Assembly (NCBI GenBank): GCA_041912595.1
Contig: JAYRMR010000004.1
Location: 62,001 to 126,000 of the forward strand
From: Roseateles_B sp041912595
Lineage (GTDB): Bacteria; Pseudomonadota; Gammaproteobacteria; Burkholderiales; Burkholderiaceae_C
DNA length: 64,000 nucleotides
Reading direction: 5' to 3'
Notes under the pieces: model-generated
Seen by the model: the letters and a program-made list of their open reading frames with translations, nothing else
Databases searched by the model: none
What the model was told of the DNA's origin: nothing
Position numbers and translations under genes: made by a program
Shown: positions 31,971-39,007 of the stretch, in pieces
How the letters are laid out: the number at the start of each line of letters is the position of its first letter
How positions within the stretch are numbered: the stretch's first letter is position 1

Positions 31971-34928
31971 TCACGGCAGCACGAAGGACGGCAGCTGCGC
32001 GTCTGGATGCGCGCGCAGCAGCTGGTAGGCGATCCCGCCGGGACCCGTCATCAGCGAGGGCGAGAACACCTCGTTGGTGATGCCGCAGCGGCTGCCGTGC
32101 TGGTCGAGGCTCGCCAGCAGGCGCGCCAGCTCGGACGTCCGGCTCACTTCGGGCGGCGCGAGGCCGCGGTCCGCCGCCTCCTGCAGCAGCTCCAGCGCGC
32201 TGGCGTCGCCGTGGCAGGCGCAGTGGTTCCAGCCCATGCCGAAGCGGAAGGTCGCGCCGGCAGCCTGGCGCACGCGCTCGCGGGCGCGATCCTCGCCGAT
32301 CAGCGCGCTGAAGCTGAGGTAGGCCAGGCCGTTGCCGACGGCGCCGTGGCACCAGGCCGTCGAGCAGTTCACGCCGTCCAGGTGACGCAGGTCCCGCCAG
32401 TTCTGGTCTGCGTCATCGAACAGCGATTCCTCGAAGGCCAGCGCCTCCATCGCCGCCTGCAGGAAGCGCGCCTCGCCGCTTGCCTCGTGCAGGCGCCGCA
32501 GCGCCCAGGCAATGCCCGCGGTGCCGTGCCCGAAGCCGCCCATGCCCTCGGGCGCGGCGGCGGTAGCCCAGCAGGCTCGGTCGCCCTCGCGCTTGGCGGC
32601 CTTCAGCAGGTGATCCCCCGCCGCGACGGCCAGCGCCAGATGCGCCGCCTGCCCCGTGCGACGGTGCAGCAGCAGCAGGCCGGGAATGGCGCCAGCCGCG
32701 CCGGCCAGGAGGTCGAAGGTCTCGTCGGCCTCGATGGAGCCGCGCATGTACTCGGCCGTCAGCGAGGCGCATTCGACCGCCTCGGCGCCGATCGCCCCGA
32801 GTGCCTCGAGCTGCAGCCAGCCCCAGATCTGCGAGCCGATGCCAAGGTAGGCGCCCGGCTGGTGCGGCCGCACCTTGCCCGCCGCGCGCTGCAGCTCCAC
32901 CTGCCGGTAGAGGCCCTGGCGCATGGTCAGGATGACGGCCTGCAGCAGCGCATCGGCGCCGGGCAGCGGCAGGGCCCGGCCCGCGGCCACCTCGCGCTGG
33001 TAGGCGGCCAGCAGCAGCGCCACCCCGGCATTGCCGCCGTAGAGGTTCTGGTCGATGGCCTGGATGCCCCAGCCGGTGGCGCCGAGCGTCGGGGAGATCC
33101 ACGTGGCGGTGCCGTCGTCGCCCCGGATGCAGGTCTGCAGGAAGGGCTCCAGCAGGCGCTTCGCCCAGGCCTGGCGCCGCGGCTCCAGGTTCTCCTGCGA
33201 GGCCTCGATCACGCGGAACGAGCGCTCCGTCGGCATCCAGCCGTCGTTGAGATAGGCGCTCAGCAGCGAGGCCTTGATGATGTCGCGGTCCAGGCGCTGG
33301 TCCGAGCTCGCCCAGGCTTGCAGGGACTGCGCCACCAGGTCGCACACCGGCAGCCAGCGCGTGCCGCCCGGCCCCGCCATCTGGCCGTGGCCCGCGGTGG
33401 TGTGGAAGTAGGGCACATCGCCGCGCAGCATGTCGTCGATCTCGGCCTCGATGACGACGGGGTCCGAGGGCGTGGTCGAGATCAGCGCCGCCGCGCGGGA
33501 CAGCAGCCCCGCCGCACGCGCCCGGGCGGGCGCCTCGTCCGCGAGCGAGATCGGATGCCACAGCATGCGGATCAGCTCGGCATAGACCTCCGTCGCGCGG
33601 GGCACGAGGCGGATGTGGCAGGGCTTGAACGGCTCCAGCAACGGCGCCAGCGCCCCGCGGGCATGCAGCGCGAGCAGGCAGGCCGTGAGCTCGTCATAGC
33701 CCTCCAGCACCTGGCCCCAGTAGCGCTCCAGCGAGGGCGTCTCGCAGGGGTGGTTCTTGGCGATCTCGACCTCGACGAGCGTCTGGCCGATGCGCACGGT
33801 GTCCCGGCCGGCGTCCACCAGCGCGGGGATGCTGATCCGGGGCTGCTGCTGGCGGATGTTGCCCATGCCGGAGTTGTCCACGCCGCGCCAGCCCAGCGAG
33901 GCGCCGCGGCCGGGCAGCAGGCCGGTCTTCATGAGCGAGGCGAACATGGCCTCGTCGGCCTTGTCGACGGCCTGCCCGAAGCCGGAGGGCTTGATCTCGG
34001 TGCGCGGGCAGAAGAGCGTCTCGCAGTCCACGATGATGGGCAGGCAGCCCTGCGCGATGACGTTCTCGCCGTGGAAGTCGGTGCCGCCCAGCAGGCGCAT
34101 GATGGCCAGCCAATGGCCCATGTTGCGGTAGAAGCGCCGCAGTTCCGGCTCGCCGTCGGCATGGCGATGGACGATGAACTCGCTCCAGCCGTGGTCGCCG
34201 GCGTCGATCACCGCCGGTACGCGCACGCGCTCCTCGGGCGGCAGACCCGGCACCTCGGCCAGGACCTGTGCCAGGAAGCCGGCCAGCGCGCGATCGGTGT
34301 TCAGGGGCCGCGGCTTGTAGACGACGGTGCCGCCCTCGAGCCGCAGCAGCGCGACCCCGGCGCCGCCGTTGTGGCTGTCCCCCTGCGCCAGCTCGAGGCG
34401 CTGCAGCCGGCCCGGCGATGCGGGCAGCAGGCGCCCCAGCCGCTCACGGTCCTCGGCGAGATGGCGCGCGACCGTCGCGACGAAGCGGACCTTGTGATTG
34501 ACGATCCACTCGACCCGCGCCAGCAGGCTCGGGTACTGCGCCCCGAGTGCGGCCCAGTGCTGCGGCGTGGCGGCCAGCGCGAGGTACTCCGCCCAGCGCG
34601 CCTCGGGCGTCGGCGCCTTCAGCCGGCCCTGCACGCGGGCGGCGTTGATGTCCATGACCAGCACGCGGGCGAGCTTGGCATGCAGCTGCTGCTCGAGGTG
34701 CTGGCGCAGGGCTTCGCTGATGAGGCGGCGTTCCGCATCGTCCAGGCCCTCGAGGGCCTGCAGCGACGGTGTCAGCGCGGCCAGGGCGGGCTCGATCCAG
34801 CTCGTCAGGCAGGGGATGAAGTCGGGCTCGACGGCGTCGGGGCGCTCGCTCGGGGCGTTGGATTCGGTGGGGGTGGTGGACAGCATGGCGAGCGATTCAG
34901 GGCGAAGCCGGGACAGCGAAGCGGCCAT
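31971..34928 (-). CDS. lanM: class II lanthipeptide synthetase LanM
   Basis: Bifunctional enzyme that dehydrates Ser/Thr in the precursor and then adds Cys thiols to form (methyl)lanthionine rings. Residues ~100-560 are the dehydratase (DUF4135): GGTVVYKPRPLNTDRAL binds ATP, and LLGGTDFHGENVIAQG and LPIIVDCETLF are the kinase-like catalytic motifs. Residues ~600-985 are the LanC-like cyclase, with zinc ligands Cys860 (STAWCHGAVGNG) and Cys905-His906 (NHCACHGDAS). All key residues are present, so the enzyme should be active. No start has a good Shine-Dalgarno; ATG 34928 (985 aa) is used, and ATG 34886 is also possible. It is encoded between the precursor and the exporter. Confidence 0.94.
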   Translation of the reverse strand: MAASLSRLRPESLAMLSTTPTESNAPSERPDAVEPDFIPCLTSWIEPALAALTPSLQALEGLDDAERRLISEALRQHLEQQLHAKLARVLVMDINAARVQGRLKAPTPEARWAEYLALAATPQHWAALGAQYPSLLARVEWIVNHKVRFVATVARHLAEDRERLGRLLPASPGRLQRLELAQGDSHNGGAGVALLRLEGGTVVYKPRPLNTDRALAGFLAQVLAEVPGLPPEERVRVPAVIDAGDHGWSEFIVHRHADGEPELRRFYRNMGHWLAIMRLLGGTDFHGENVIAQGCLPIIVDCETLFCPRTEIKPSGFGQAVDKADEAMFASLMKTGLLPGRGASLGWRGVDNSGMGNIRQQQPRISIPALVDAGRDTVRIGQTLVEVEIAKNHPCETPSLERYWGQVLEGYDELTACLLALHARGALAPLLEPFKPCHIRLVPRATEVYAELIRMLWHPISLADEAPARARAAGLLSRAAALISTTPSDPVVIEAEIDDMLRGDVPYFHTTAGHGQMAGPGGTRWLPVCDLVAQSLQAWASSDQRLDRDIIKASLLSAYLNDGWMPTERSFRVIEASQENLEPRRQAWAKRLLEPFLQTCIRGDDGTATWISPTLGATGWGIQAIDQNLYGGNAGVALLLAAYQREVAAGRALPLPGADALLQAVILTMRQGLYRQVELQRAAGKVRPHQPGAYLGIGSQIWGWLQLEALGAIGAEAVECASLTAEYMRGSIEADETFDLLAGAAGAIPGLLLLHRRTGQAAHLALAVAAGDHLLKAAKREGDRACWATAAAPEGMGGFGHGTAGIAWALRRLHEASGEARFLQAAMEALAFEESLFDDADQNWRDLRHLDGVNCSTAWCHGAVGNGLAYLSFSALIGEDRARERVRQAAGATFRFGMGWNHCACHGDASALELLQEAADRGLAPPEVSRTSELARLLASLDQHGSRCGITNEVFSPSLMTGPGGIAYQLLRAHPDAQLPSFVLP

Positions 34929-34967
34929 GAACACCGAGCATCGGCGCCGGCCGCGTCAGGGCCAGGA

Positions 34968-34993
34968 CAGCCCCGCCAGGATCGGCGGGGCTG
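34968..34993 (-). promoter_or_regulatory. 10-bp perfect hairpin between precursor and lanM (attenuator or mRNA stabiliser)
   Basis: CAGCCCCGCC (34968-34977) pairs perfectly with GGCGGGGCTG (34984-34993) around a 6-nt loop. It lies 37 bp after the precursor stop and ~40 bp before lanM. No T-tract follows on the minus strand, so partial termination or protection of the precursor mRNA is more likely than full termination. Confidence 0.6.
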
Positions 34994-35029
34994 CCGCGCC
35001 AGAGGCCGAAGCCTCCGGCGATCAGGGCA

Positions 35030-35218
35030 TCAGCAGCACATGATCGTGCGCGAGCCGGAGCAGCTGGAGCAGCCCTGGCGGGTTTCGCGCGACACGTCGC
35101 CGGCGATCTCGGCTTCGCTGTACACGCCGCTGGAGAACAGCGGGCCGGCCGGGTTGGCGGAGGACTCGTCCTGCATCCATTGCTCGACTTGCTGCAGTGC
35201 GCTGGTGATTTCGTTCAT
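35030..35218 (-). CDS. lanA: class II lanthipeptide precursor peptide
   Basis: A 62-residue peptide with an excellent ribosome binding site (AAGGAG, 6 nt before ATG 35218). The N-terminal ~40 residues are an acidic, helix-prone leader (MNEITSALQQVEQWMQDE) ending in EAEIAG at residues 35-40. That resembles the double-glycine-type cleavage context of class II leaders, with Ala-Gly as the last two residues. The predicted core, residues 41-62, ends in GCSSCSGSRTIMCC. It has four Cys (50, 53, 61, 62) and seven Ser/Thr (43, 46, 51, 52, 54, 56, 58), enough for up to four thioether rings. It sits directly upstream of lanM on the same strand. The cleavage site and ring pattern are inferred. Confidence 0.88.
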   Translation of the reverse strand: MNEITSALQQVEQWMQDESSANPAGPLFSSGVYSEAEIAGDVSRETRQGCSSCSGSRTIMCC

Positions 35219-35612
35219 GGGGTTCTCCTTGCTAAGTTGCGTTTTGAAAACCTTGCGCCGGACCTCGACCGCAGCGCACCGTCACTTCTCGAGAACTGCA
35301 ACAGGACGGGCGCCGAACGCGGCCGGACATCGCGCAAAGCGAGCGAAGGCTATGCGCCGCGCGAACGGGCACCCCATGGGGCAAGTCCCTAGACCCGCCC
35401 GGCTTTACACGGAATCCGGCGCCAACCTGCAAGGGTTTACAGGTCCACCGAGCGCCCCTCAGCGTCGTGAGGCACACCACCCACCAACCAGTTGGGCGCC
35501 GTGCGCACCGAATACAGATGGTGACAACTGTCAGGATAGCCCGTGTGGCCTCCCTCATCCGAGCGCTGTTCATGGACTTGCATCAATTCCATATTTCCAC
35601 TATCGTCGAACT
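35219..35612. other. 394-bp divergent intergenic region between the lanthipeptide and arsenic operons
   Basis: No gene is recognised here; open frames in it lack start signals and coding bias. It must hold the promoters of the precursor (minus) and arsR (plus). It is less GC-rich near both ends. A perfect 10-bp palindrome TTCTCGAGAA lies at 35286-35295, about 70 bp upstream of the precursor start, and could be an operator. I see no convincing -35/-10 pair for the precursor. Confidence 0.5.
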
Positions 35613-35618
35613 ATGGAA
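35578..35618 (+). promoter_or_regulatory. candidate arsR promoter and operator, leaderless start
   Basis: TTGCAT (35578-35583) and TATCGT (35601-35606) are separated by 17 bp, a reasonable -35/-10 pair. The expected transcription start falls at about 35613, the A of the arsR ATG, so the mRNA may be leaderless. This fits the absence of a Shine-Dalgarno. An inverted repeat, TTCCATA (35587-35593) and TATGGAA (35612-35618), brackets the -10 element and is a candidate ArsR-binding site. Confidence 0.45.
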
Positions 35619-35933
35619 GAAATTGACGTCATCCGCGCGCTCGGCGCCCTGGCCCACGAGCTGCGCCTGCAGGTGTTCCGCGCCCTGGTGGTCGTGGGGC
35701 CGCAGGGCATCACCCCGGGCACCATTGCCGAGCATCTGGCCGTGCCGCCGGCCACGCTGTCCTTCCACCTGAAGGAGCTGATGAACGCCGGTCTCGTGAC
35801 CCAGGAGCGGCAGGGCCGCAACCTGCTCTACCGCGCGTCCTACGAGCAGATGAACGCCGTGCTCGCCTACCTCACCGCCAACTGCTGCCAGGGCCAGAGC
35901 TGCCTGCCGGCGGCGTCCTCTTGCAAGTGCTGA
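35613..35933 (+). CDS. arsR: ArsR-family arsenic-responsive repressor
   Basis: A 106-residue winged-helix repressor that would release DNA on binding As(III) or methylated arsenicals. The DNA-binding part is seen in ALAHELRLQVFRALV, GTIAEHLAVPPATLSFHLKEL and the wing QERQGRNLLYRASY. The metal site appears to be C-terminal: Cys91-Cys92 and Cys97 (ANCCQGQSC) plus Cys104 and Cys106. This resembles the CC-x(n)-C arrangement of the Acidithiobacillus-type ArsR, not the CVC-in-helix site of plasmid R773 ArsR. It is the first gene of the arsenic operon, with arsI starting 15 bp downstream. No Shine-Dalgarno precedes the ATG. Confidence 0.93.
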   Translation: MEEIDVIRALGALAHELRLQVFRALVVVGPQGITPGTIAEHLAVPPATLSFHLKELMNAGLVTQERQGRNLLYRASYEQMNAVLAYLTANCCQGQSCLPAASSCKC

Positions 35934-35947
35934 ACGGAGATCTCCCC

Positions 35948-36418
35948 ATGAAGCGATTCCATGTGCATGTCCATGTCGATGACCTCGCCCGGAGCGTGGC
36001 GTTCTACTCCCGGCTCTTCGCCATGGAGCCCACCCGCCTCGAAGCGGACTACGCCAAGTGGATGCTGGAGGACCCCCGCGTGAACTTCGCCATCTCGACG
36101 CGGGGCAGCGCCCCGGGGCTGGATCACCTGGGCTTTCAGACCGACAGCGCCGAGGAGCTGGCCGAGCTCAAGGCCCGCGCCACGGCGGCCGACCTGAGCC
36201 TCGTGGACGAAGGCGCCACCAGCTGCTGCTATGCGCAAAGCGAGAAGCACTGGATCACCGACCCGCAGGGCATCGCCTGGGAGCATTTCCATACCCTCGC
36301 GCAGATTCCCGTGTTCCGCGAGGCCGCCCCGGCCGCAGCTGCCGGCGCGGCCTGCTGCCCNNNNNNNNNNGGCAGCTGCGGCACGCCGGCTACGCCCCGC
36401 CAGAGCAGCTGCTGCTGA
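35948..36418 (+). CDS. arsI: ArsI/CadI-family C-As lyase (contains assembly gap)
   Basis: A VOC-fold dioxygenase of about 156 residues. ArsI removes the methyl group from trivalent methylarsenite or aromatic arsenicals using Fe(II) and oxygen. The iron ligands and thiol pair seen in characterised ArsI are present: His5 (MKRFHVHVHV), His60 (PGLDHLGF), Glu112 (AWEHFHT) and the substrate-binding pair Cys93-Cys94 (ATSCCYAQSEKHW). The C-terminal tail is Cys-rich (GAACC, a 10-N gap, then GSCGTPATPRQSSCC). The 10 N keep the frame with a plausible tail, but the real gap length is unknown, so the exact C-terminus is uncertain. It is the second gene of the ars operon. Confidence 0.9.
   Translation: MKRFHVHVHVDDLARSVAFYSRLFAMEPTRLEADYAKWMLEDPRVNFAISTRGSAPGLDHLGFQTDSAEELAELKARATAADLSLVDEGATSCCYAQSEKHWITDPQGIAWEHFHTLAQIPVFREAAPAAAAGAACCXXXXGSCGTPATPRQSSCC
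36361..36370. other. assembly gap (10 N)
   Basis: Ten undetermined bases inside the Cys-rich 3' end of arsI. The frame is open on both sides, but the true number of missing bases is not known. Confidence 0.99.
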
Positions 36419-36426
36419 CCCGGCCC

Positions 36427-37371
36427 ATGCGCTGCCGTGAGCGACGCCGGGCCGCATCCACCTGCACGGGCCGTTGGGTGCATGCCGTGCTGCCCGGCCT
36501 GTATCCGCTGGCGGTGGGCGGCGGGCTGGCGGTCTACCTGATGTGCCAGGCCGCTGGCGGTCCCACCGCCGCTGCGCTGACCGTCTGGAGCGCACTGGTG
36601 CTGGCCCTGGCGGCCGGTCTGGAGCGCCTGCTTCCCTTCGAGCCTCGCTGGCGGCAGCCCGAAGCCGGTGCCAGCGTCTGGACAGACGGGCTCAGTGCAG
36701 CGGTCCTTCTCGGCCTCATGGAGCCGCTGCTCAAGGCCGGTCTGCCGCTGCTCGCGGAGGTCCTGCGCGAAAGACTGCCCAGGGCCGTGCATTGGCCGCT
36801 GGCGAGTGTGGCCCTGGTCTGGCAGATCCTGGCCGCGTTGCTCTGGATGGAATTCGCCAAGTACGGATCCCATCGTCTGCACCACGAATGGCGTGGCCTG
36901 TGGGCGCTGCACGCGATGCACCATGCGCCCGCCCGGCTGTACTGGCTCAACAACCTGCGATTCCATCCGCTCAACCATCTGCTGAACAGCGCGGCGAGCC
37001 TGCTGCCGCTGCTGCTGATGGGAGTGCCTGCCGAGGTCCTGCTGGGCGTGCTGGCCCTCACACAGCCGGTTCTGATGCTTCAGCACGCCAACGTCCGCAC
37101 GCGCAACGGCTGGCTCAACGCTGTGCTCAGCACCAACGAGGCGCATCGCTGGCATCACGGCGCGCACCCGTCGGAGGCCCATTCGAACTATGGCAGCGCC
37201 CTGCTGCTGTGGGATCACGTCTTCGGCACCTATCGCGCGGCGGATGCCCACAGCCGCCCCCGCGCCGTGGGTCTGTTCGACACGAGCGCTCACTACCCCG
37301 CCCACGGCTCCTATCTGCAGCAGCTGCTGGCCCCCTTGCTCCCGCCCTGCTGCCGAGCTTCGGCATCCTGA
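36427..37371 (+). CDS. sterol desaturase/fatty-acid hydroxylase-family membrane protein in the ars operon
   Basis: A 314-residue protein with about four hydrophobic segments and the three histidine boxes of the fatty-acid-hydroxylase superfamily: YGSHRLHHEW, LHAMHHAP and AHRWHHGAH, plus a conserved QHANV. These bind a non-haem diiron centre that hydroxylates or desaturates lipids using oxygen. It begins 8 bp after arsI and ends 10 bp before arsC, so it is physically part of the arsenic operon. A link to arsenic is inferred from position only; an arsenolipid-related or membrane-remodelling role is speculative. The start ATG has only a weak ribosome binding site. Confidence 0.82.
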   Translation: MRCRERRRAASTCTGRWVHAVLPGLYPLAVGGGLAVYLMCQAAGGPTAAALTVWSALVLALAAGLERLLPFEPRWRQPEAGASVWTDGLSAAVLLGLMEPLLKAGLPLLAEVLRERLPRAVHWPLASVALVWQILAALLWMEFAKYGSHRLHHEWRGLWALHAMHHAPARLYWLNNLRFHPLNHLLNSAASLLPLLLMGVPAEVLLGVLALTQPVLMLQHANVRTRNGWLNAVLSTNEAHRWHHGAHPSEAHSNYGSALLLWDHVFGTYRAADAHSRPRAVGLFDTSAHYPAHGSYLQQLLAPLLPPCCRASAS

Positions 37372-37381
37372 TGAATCCAAC

Positions 37382-37888
37382 ATGACCCTTCACGTCCTCA
37401 TCCTGTGCACCCACAACTCCGCACGCAGCGTGCTCGCCGAGGCCATGCTCCAGCACTGGGCGCAGCGCCTGGGCGTGGACGTGCAGGCCCACAGTGCCGG
37501 GAGCGCGCCCAGCGGCCGGATCAACCCCTTCGCCCTGGAGGCGCTGCAGCGGGCGGGCATCGACACCACGGGGCTGCACAGCAAGGGCTGGGACGCCTTC
37601 ACGCGTGAGGCCGCTCCGCCGCTGAGCCTCGTGATCACGGTCTGCGACAGCGCCGCTGCCGAGCCCTGCCCCGTCTTCTTCGGCGCGGGCGATCAGCCGC
37701 CGGTCCAGGTGCATTGGGGCTACCCCGATCCGTCCAACGCCGAGGGCGGCGACGAGGGCCGGCGCCGCGCCTTCGAGCTCACGCGCCAGGCGATCGGCTA
37801 TCGCATGCTCCAACTGCTGCAGCTGCCGCTGGATCGCCTGGACCGCAGCGCGCTGCGCCAGGCCGTGCAAGCGATCGGAGCGGCCTGA
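37382..37888 (+). CDS. arsC: thioredoxin-coupled arsenate reductase (LMW-PTP fold)
   Basis: Reduces arsenate to arsenite. The 168-residue protein has the low-molecular-weight phosphatase P-loop CTHNSARS with nucleophile Cys9 and Arg15. Two further cysteines, Cys88 and Cys95 (TVCDSAAAEPCPVF), match the cysteine relay of the thioredoxin-dependent ArsC type (Cys10/82/89 in Staphylococcus). The Asp loop WGYPDPS is also present. It ends 2 bp before the aquaporin gene, so the arsenite made could leave directly through that channel. Confidence 0.94.
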   Translation: MTLHVLILCTHNSARSVLAEAMLQHWAQRLGVDVQAHSAGSAPSGRINPFALEALQRAGIDTTGLHSKGWDAFTREAAPPLSLVITVCDSAAAEPCPVFFGAGDQPPVQVHWGYPDPSNAEGGDEGRRRAFELTRQAIGYRMLQLLQLPLDRLDRSALRQAVQAIGAA

Positions 37889-37890
37889 GC

Positions 37891-38559
37891 ATGCCCGCGA
37901 ACCCGCGTCTGCGCCACGCGCTGGCGGCCGAGCTCCTCGGCAGCGCCGGCCTGCTGGCCGTGGTGATCGGCTCCGGCGTGATGGCCGAGCGCCTCGCGGG
38001 CGCTCAGCCGGGCCTCGCGCTGCTGGCCAACACGCTCGCCACGGTGGGCGGGCTGTACGTGCTCATCGCGCTGCTCGGGCCCGTGAGTGGCGCCCATTTC
38101 AATCCCGCCGTCAGCGCCGTGATGGCCGGGCGCGGGGCGCTCCCGCGGCGGCACCTGCTGCCCTATGTGGCGGTCCAGCTGATCGGGGCCGTGCTCGGCG
38201 CCTGGCTGGCGCACGCCATGTTCGAGCTGCCCGTGCTGCAGCTGTCGGGCCATGTGCGCAGCGGTCCCGGGCAATGGCTCGCGGAAGCGGTGGCCACGGC
38301 CGGCCTGCTGCTGGTCGTCCTGCGGGCCCCGGCCGGTCGGGCCGCGGGCCTCGTGGCCGCCTACATCGGTGCGGCCTACTGGTTCACCGCCTCGACGTCC
38401 TTCGCCAATCCGGCCGCCGCCTTCGGTCGCATGTTCAGCGACAGCTTCGCCGGCATCGCGCCGGGCAGCGTCCCGGGCTTCGTCGCCGCCGAGGCGCTCG
38501 GTGCGCTCGCGGCCGTGGCGATGCACCGCCTGCTGGGCCCGCAGACCGCCGCGCGCTGA
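37891..38559 (+). CDS. AqpS-like aquaglyceroporin of the ars operon
   Basis: A 222-residue channel of the MIP family with six membrane segments and two half-helix NPA motifs, AHFNPAVS and SFANPAAAF. In Sinorhizobium meliloti AqpS works with ArsC to let arsenite flow out down its gradient, and it also conducts methylated arsenic species. The gene order arsI, arsC, aquaporin and the absence of ArsB or Acr3 in this window suggest the same downhill route here. It is cotranscribed with arsC (2-bp gap) and ends 5 bp from convergent cutA. Confidence 0.9.
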   Translation: MPANPRLRHALAAELLGSAGLLAVVIGSGVMAERLAGAQPGLALLANTLATVGGLYVLIALLGPVSGAHFNPAVSAVMAGRGALPRRHLLPYVAVQLIGAVLGAWLAHAMFELPVLQLSGHVRSGPGQWLAEAVATAGLLLVVLRAPAGRAAGLVAAYIGAAYWFTASTSFANPAAAFGRMFSDSFAGIAPGSVPGFVAAEALGALAAVAMHRLLGPQTAAR

Positions 38560-38564
38560 CGCGT

Positions 38565-38951
38565 TCAGAACCGCGCGCCGCCCTCTCCGGCCGGCTGGCA
38601 GGACGCGTCCACCCACGCGGCAAACGCCGGCTCGCTCCAGCCCACGGGGACGCACAGCACCGCCGGCAGCTCGTAGGGATGCAGGTCCGACACCAGCGCC
38701 GCGAGCGCCGTGCGGCACGCCGGCGTGGTCTTGAGCAGCAGCCGCCATTCCGTGTCTTCGCAGACCTGGCCCTCCCAGCGGTAGACACTCTCGATGGCCT
38801 CGATCTGCGCGCAGGCCGCCAGCTGGCGCTGCACGGCCTCGCGCGCCAGGGCCTGCGCCGCCTCGCGGCTGGGCAGCGTGGTGAGCATCAGCAGGAGGGG
38901 TGGTGCGCCGTCGGCGGGCGACGCGGCAGCGGGCACAGGGGGTGCGGTCAT
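38565..38951 (-). CDS. cutA: divalent-cation tolerance protein CutA
   Basis: A 128-residue soluble protein of the CutA1 family, a trimeric PII-like fold linked to copper tolerance although its true role is unsettled. Family features: LLLMLTTLPSREAAQALARE (strand 1 and helix 1), LAACAQIEAIESVYRWEGQV, the ETEWRLLLKTT-type strand (EDTEWRLLLKTTPA) and HPYELPAVLCVPV. The N-terminal ~15 residues are low-complexity Ala/Pro. It is convergent with the ars operon; any link to metal stress is positional only. Confidence 0.94.
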   Translation of the reverse strand: MTAPPVPAAASPADGAPPLLLMLTTLPSREAAQALAREAVQRQLAACAQIEAIESVYRWEGQVCEDTEWRLLLKTTPACRTALAALVSDLHPYELPAVLCVPVGWSEPAFAAWVDASCQPAGEGGARF

Positions 38952-39007
38952 GGCAGGCTCCCGGGCGCGCAGGACGGCGCCCTGGCCCGCATTGTCGGGC
39001 GCGGTGC

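Noticed and set aside
31911..35612. A plus-strand open frame of over 1200 codons running into arsR, opposite lanM and the precursor.
   Set aside because: It is an antisense shadow of lanM; only the last 107 codons (35613-35933), with their own motifs, form the real arsR.
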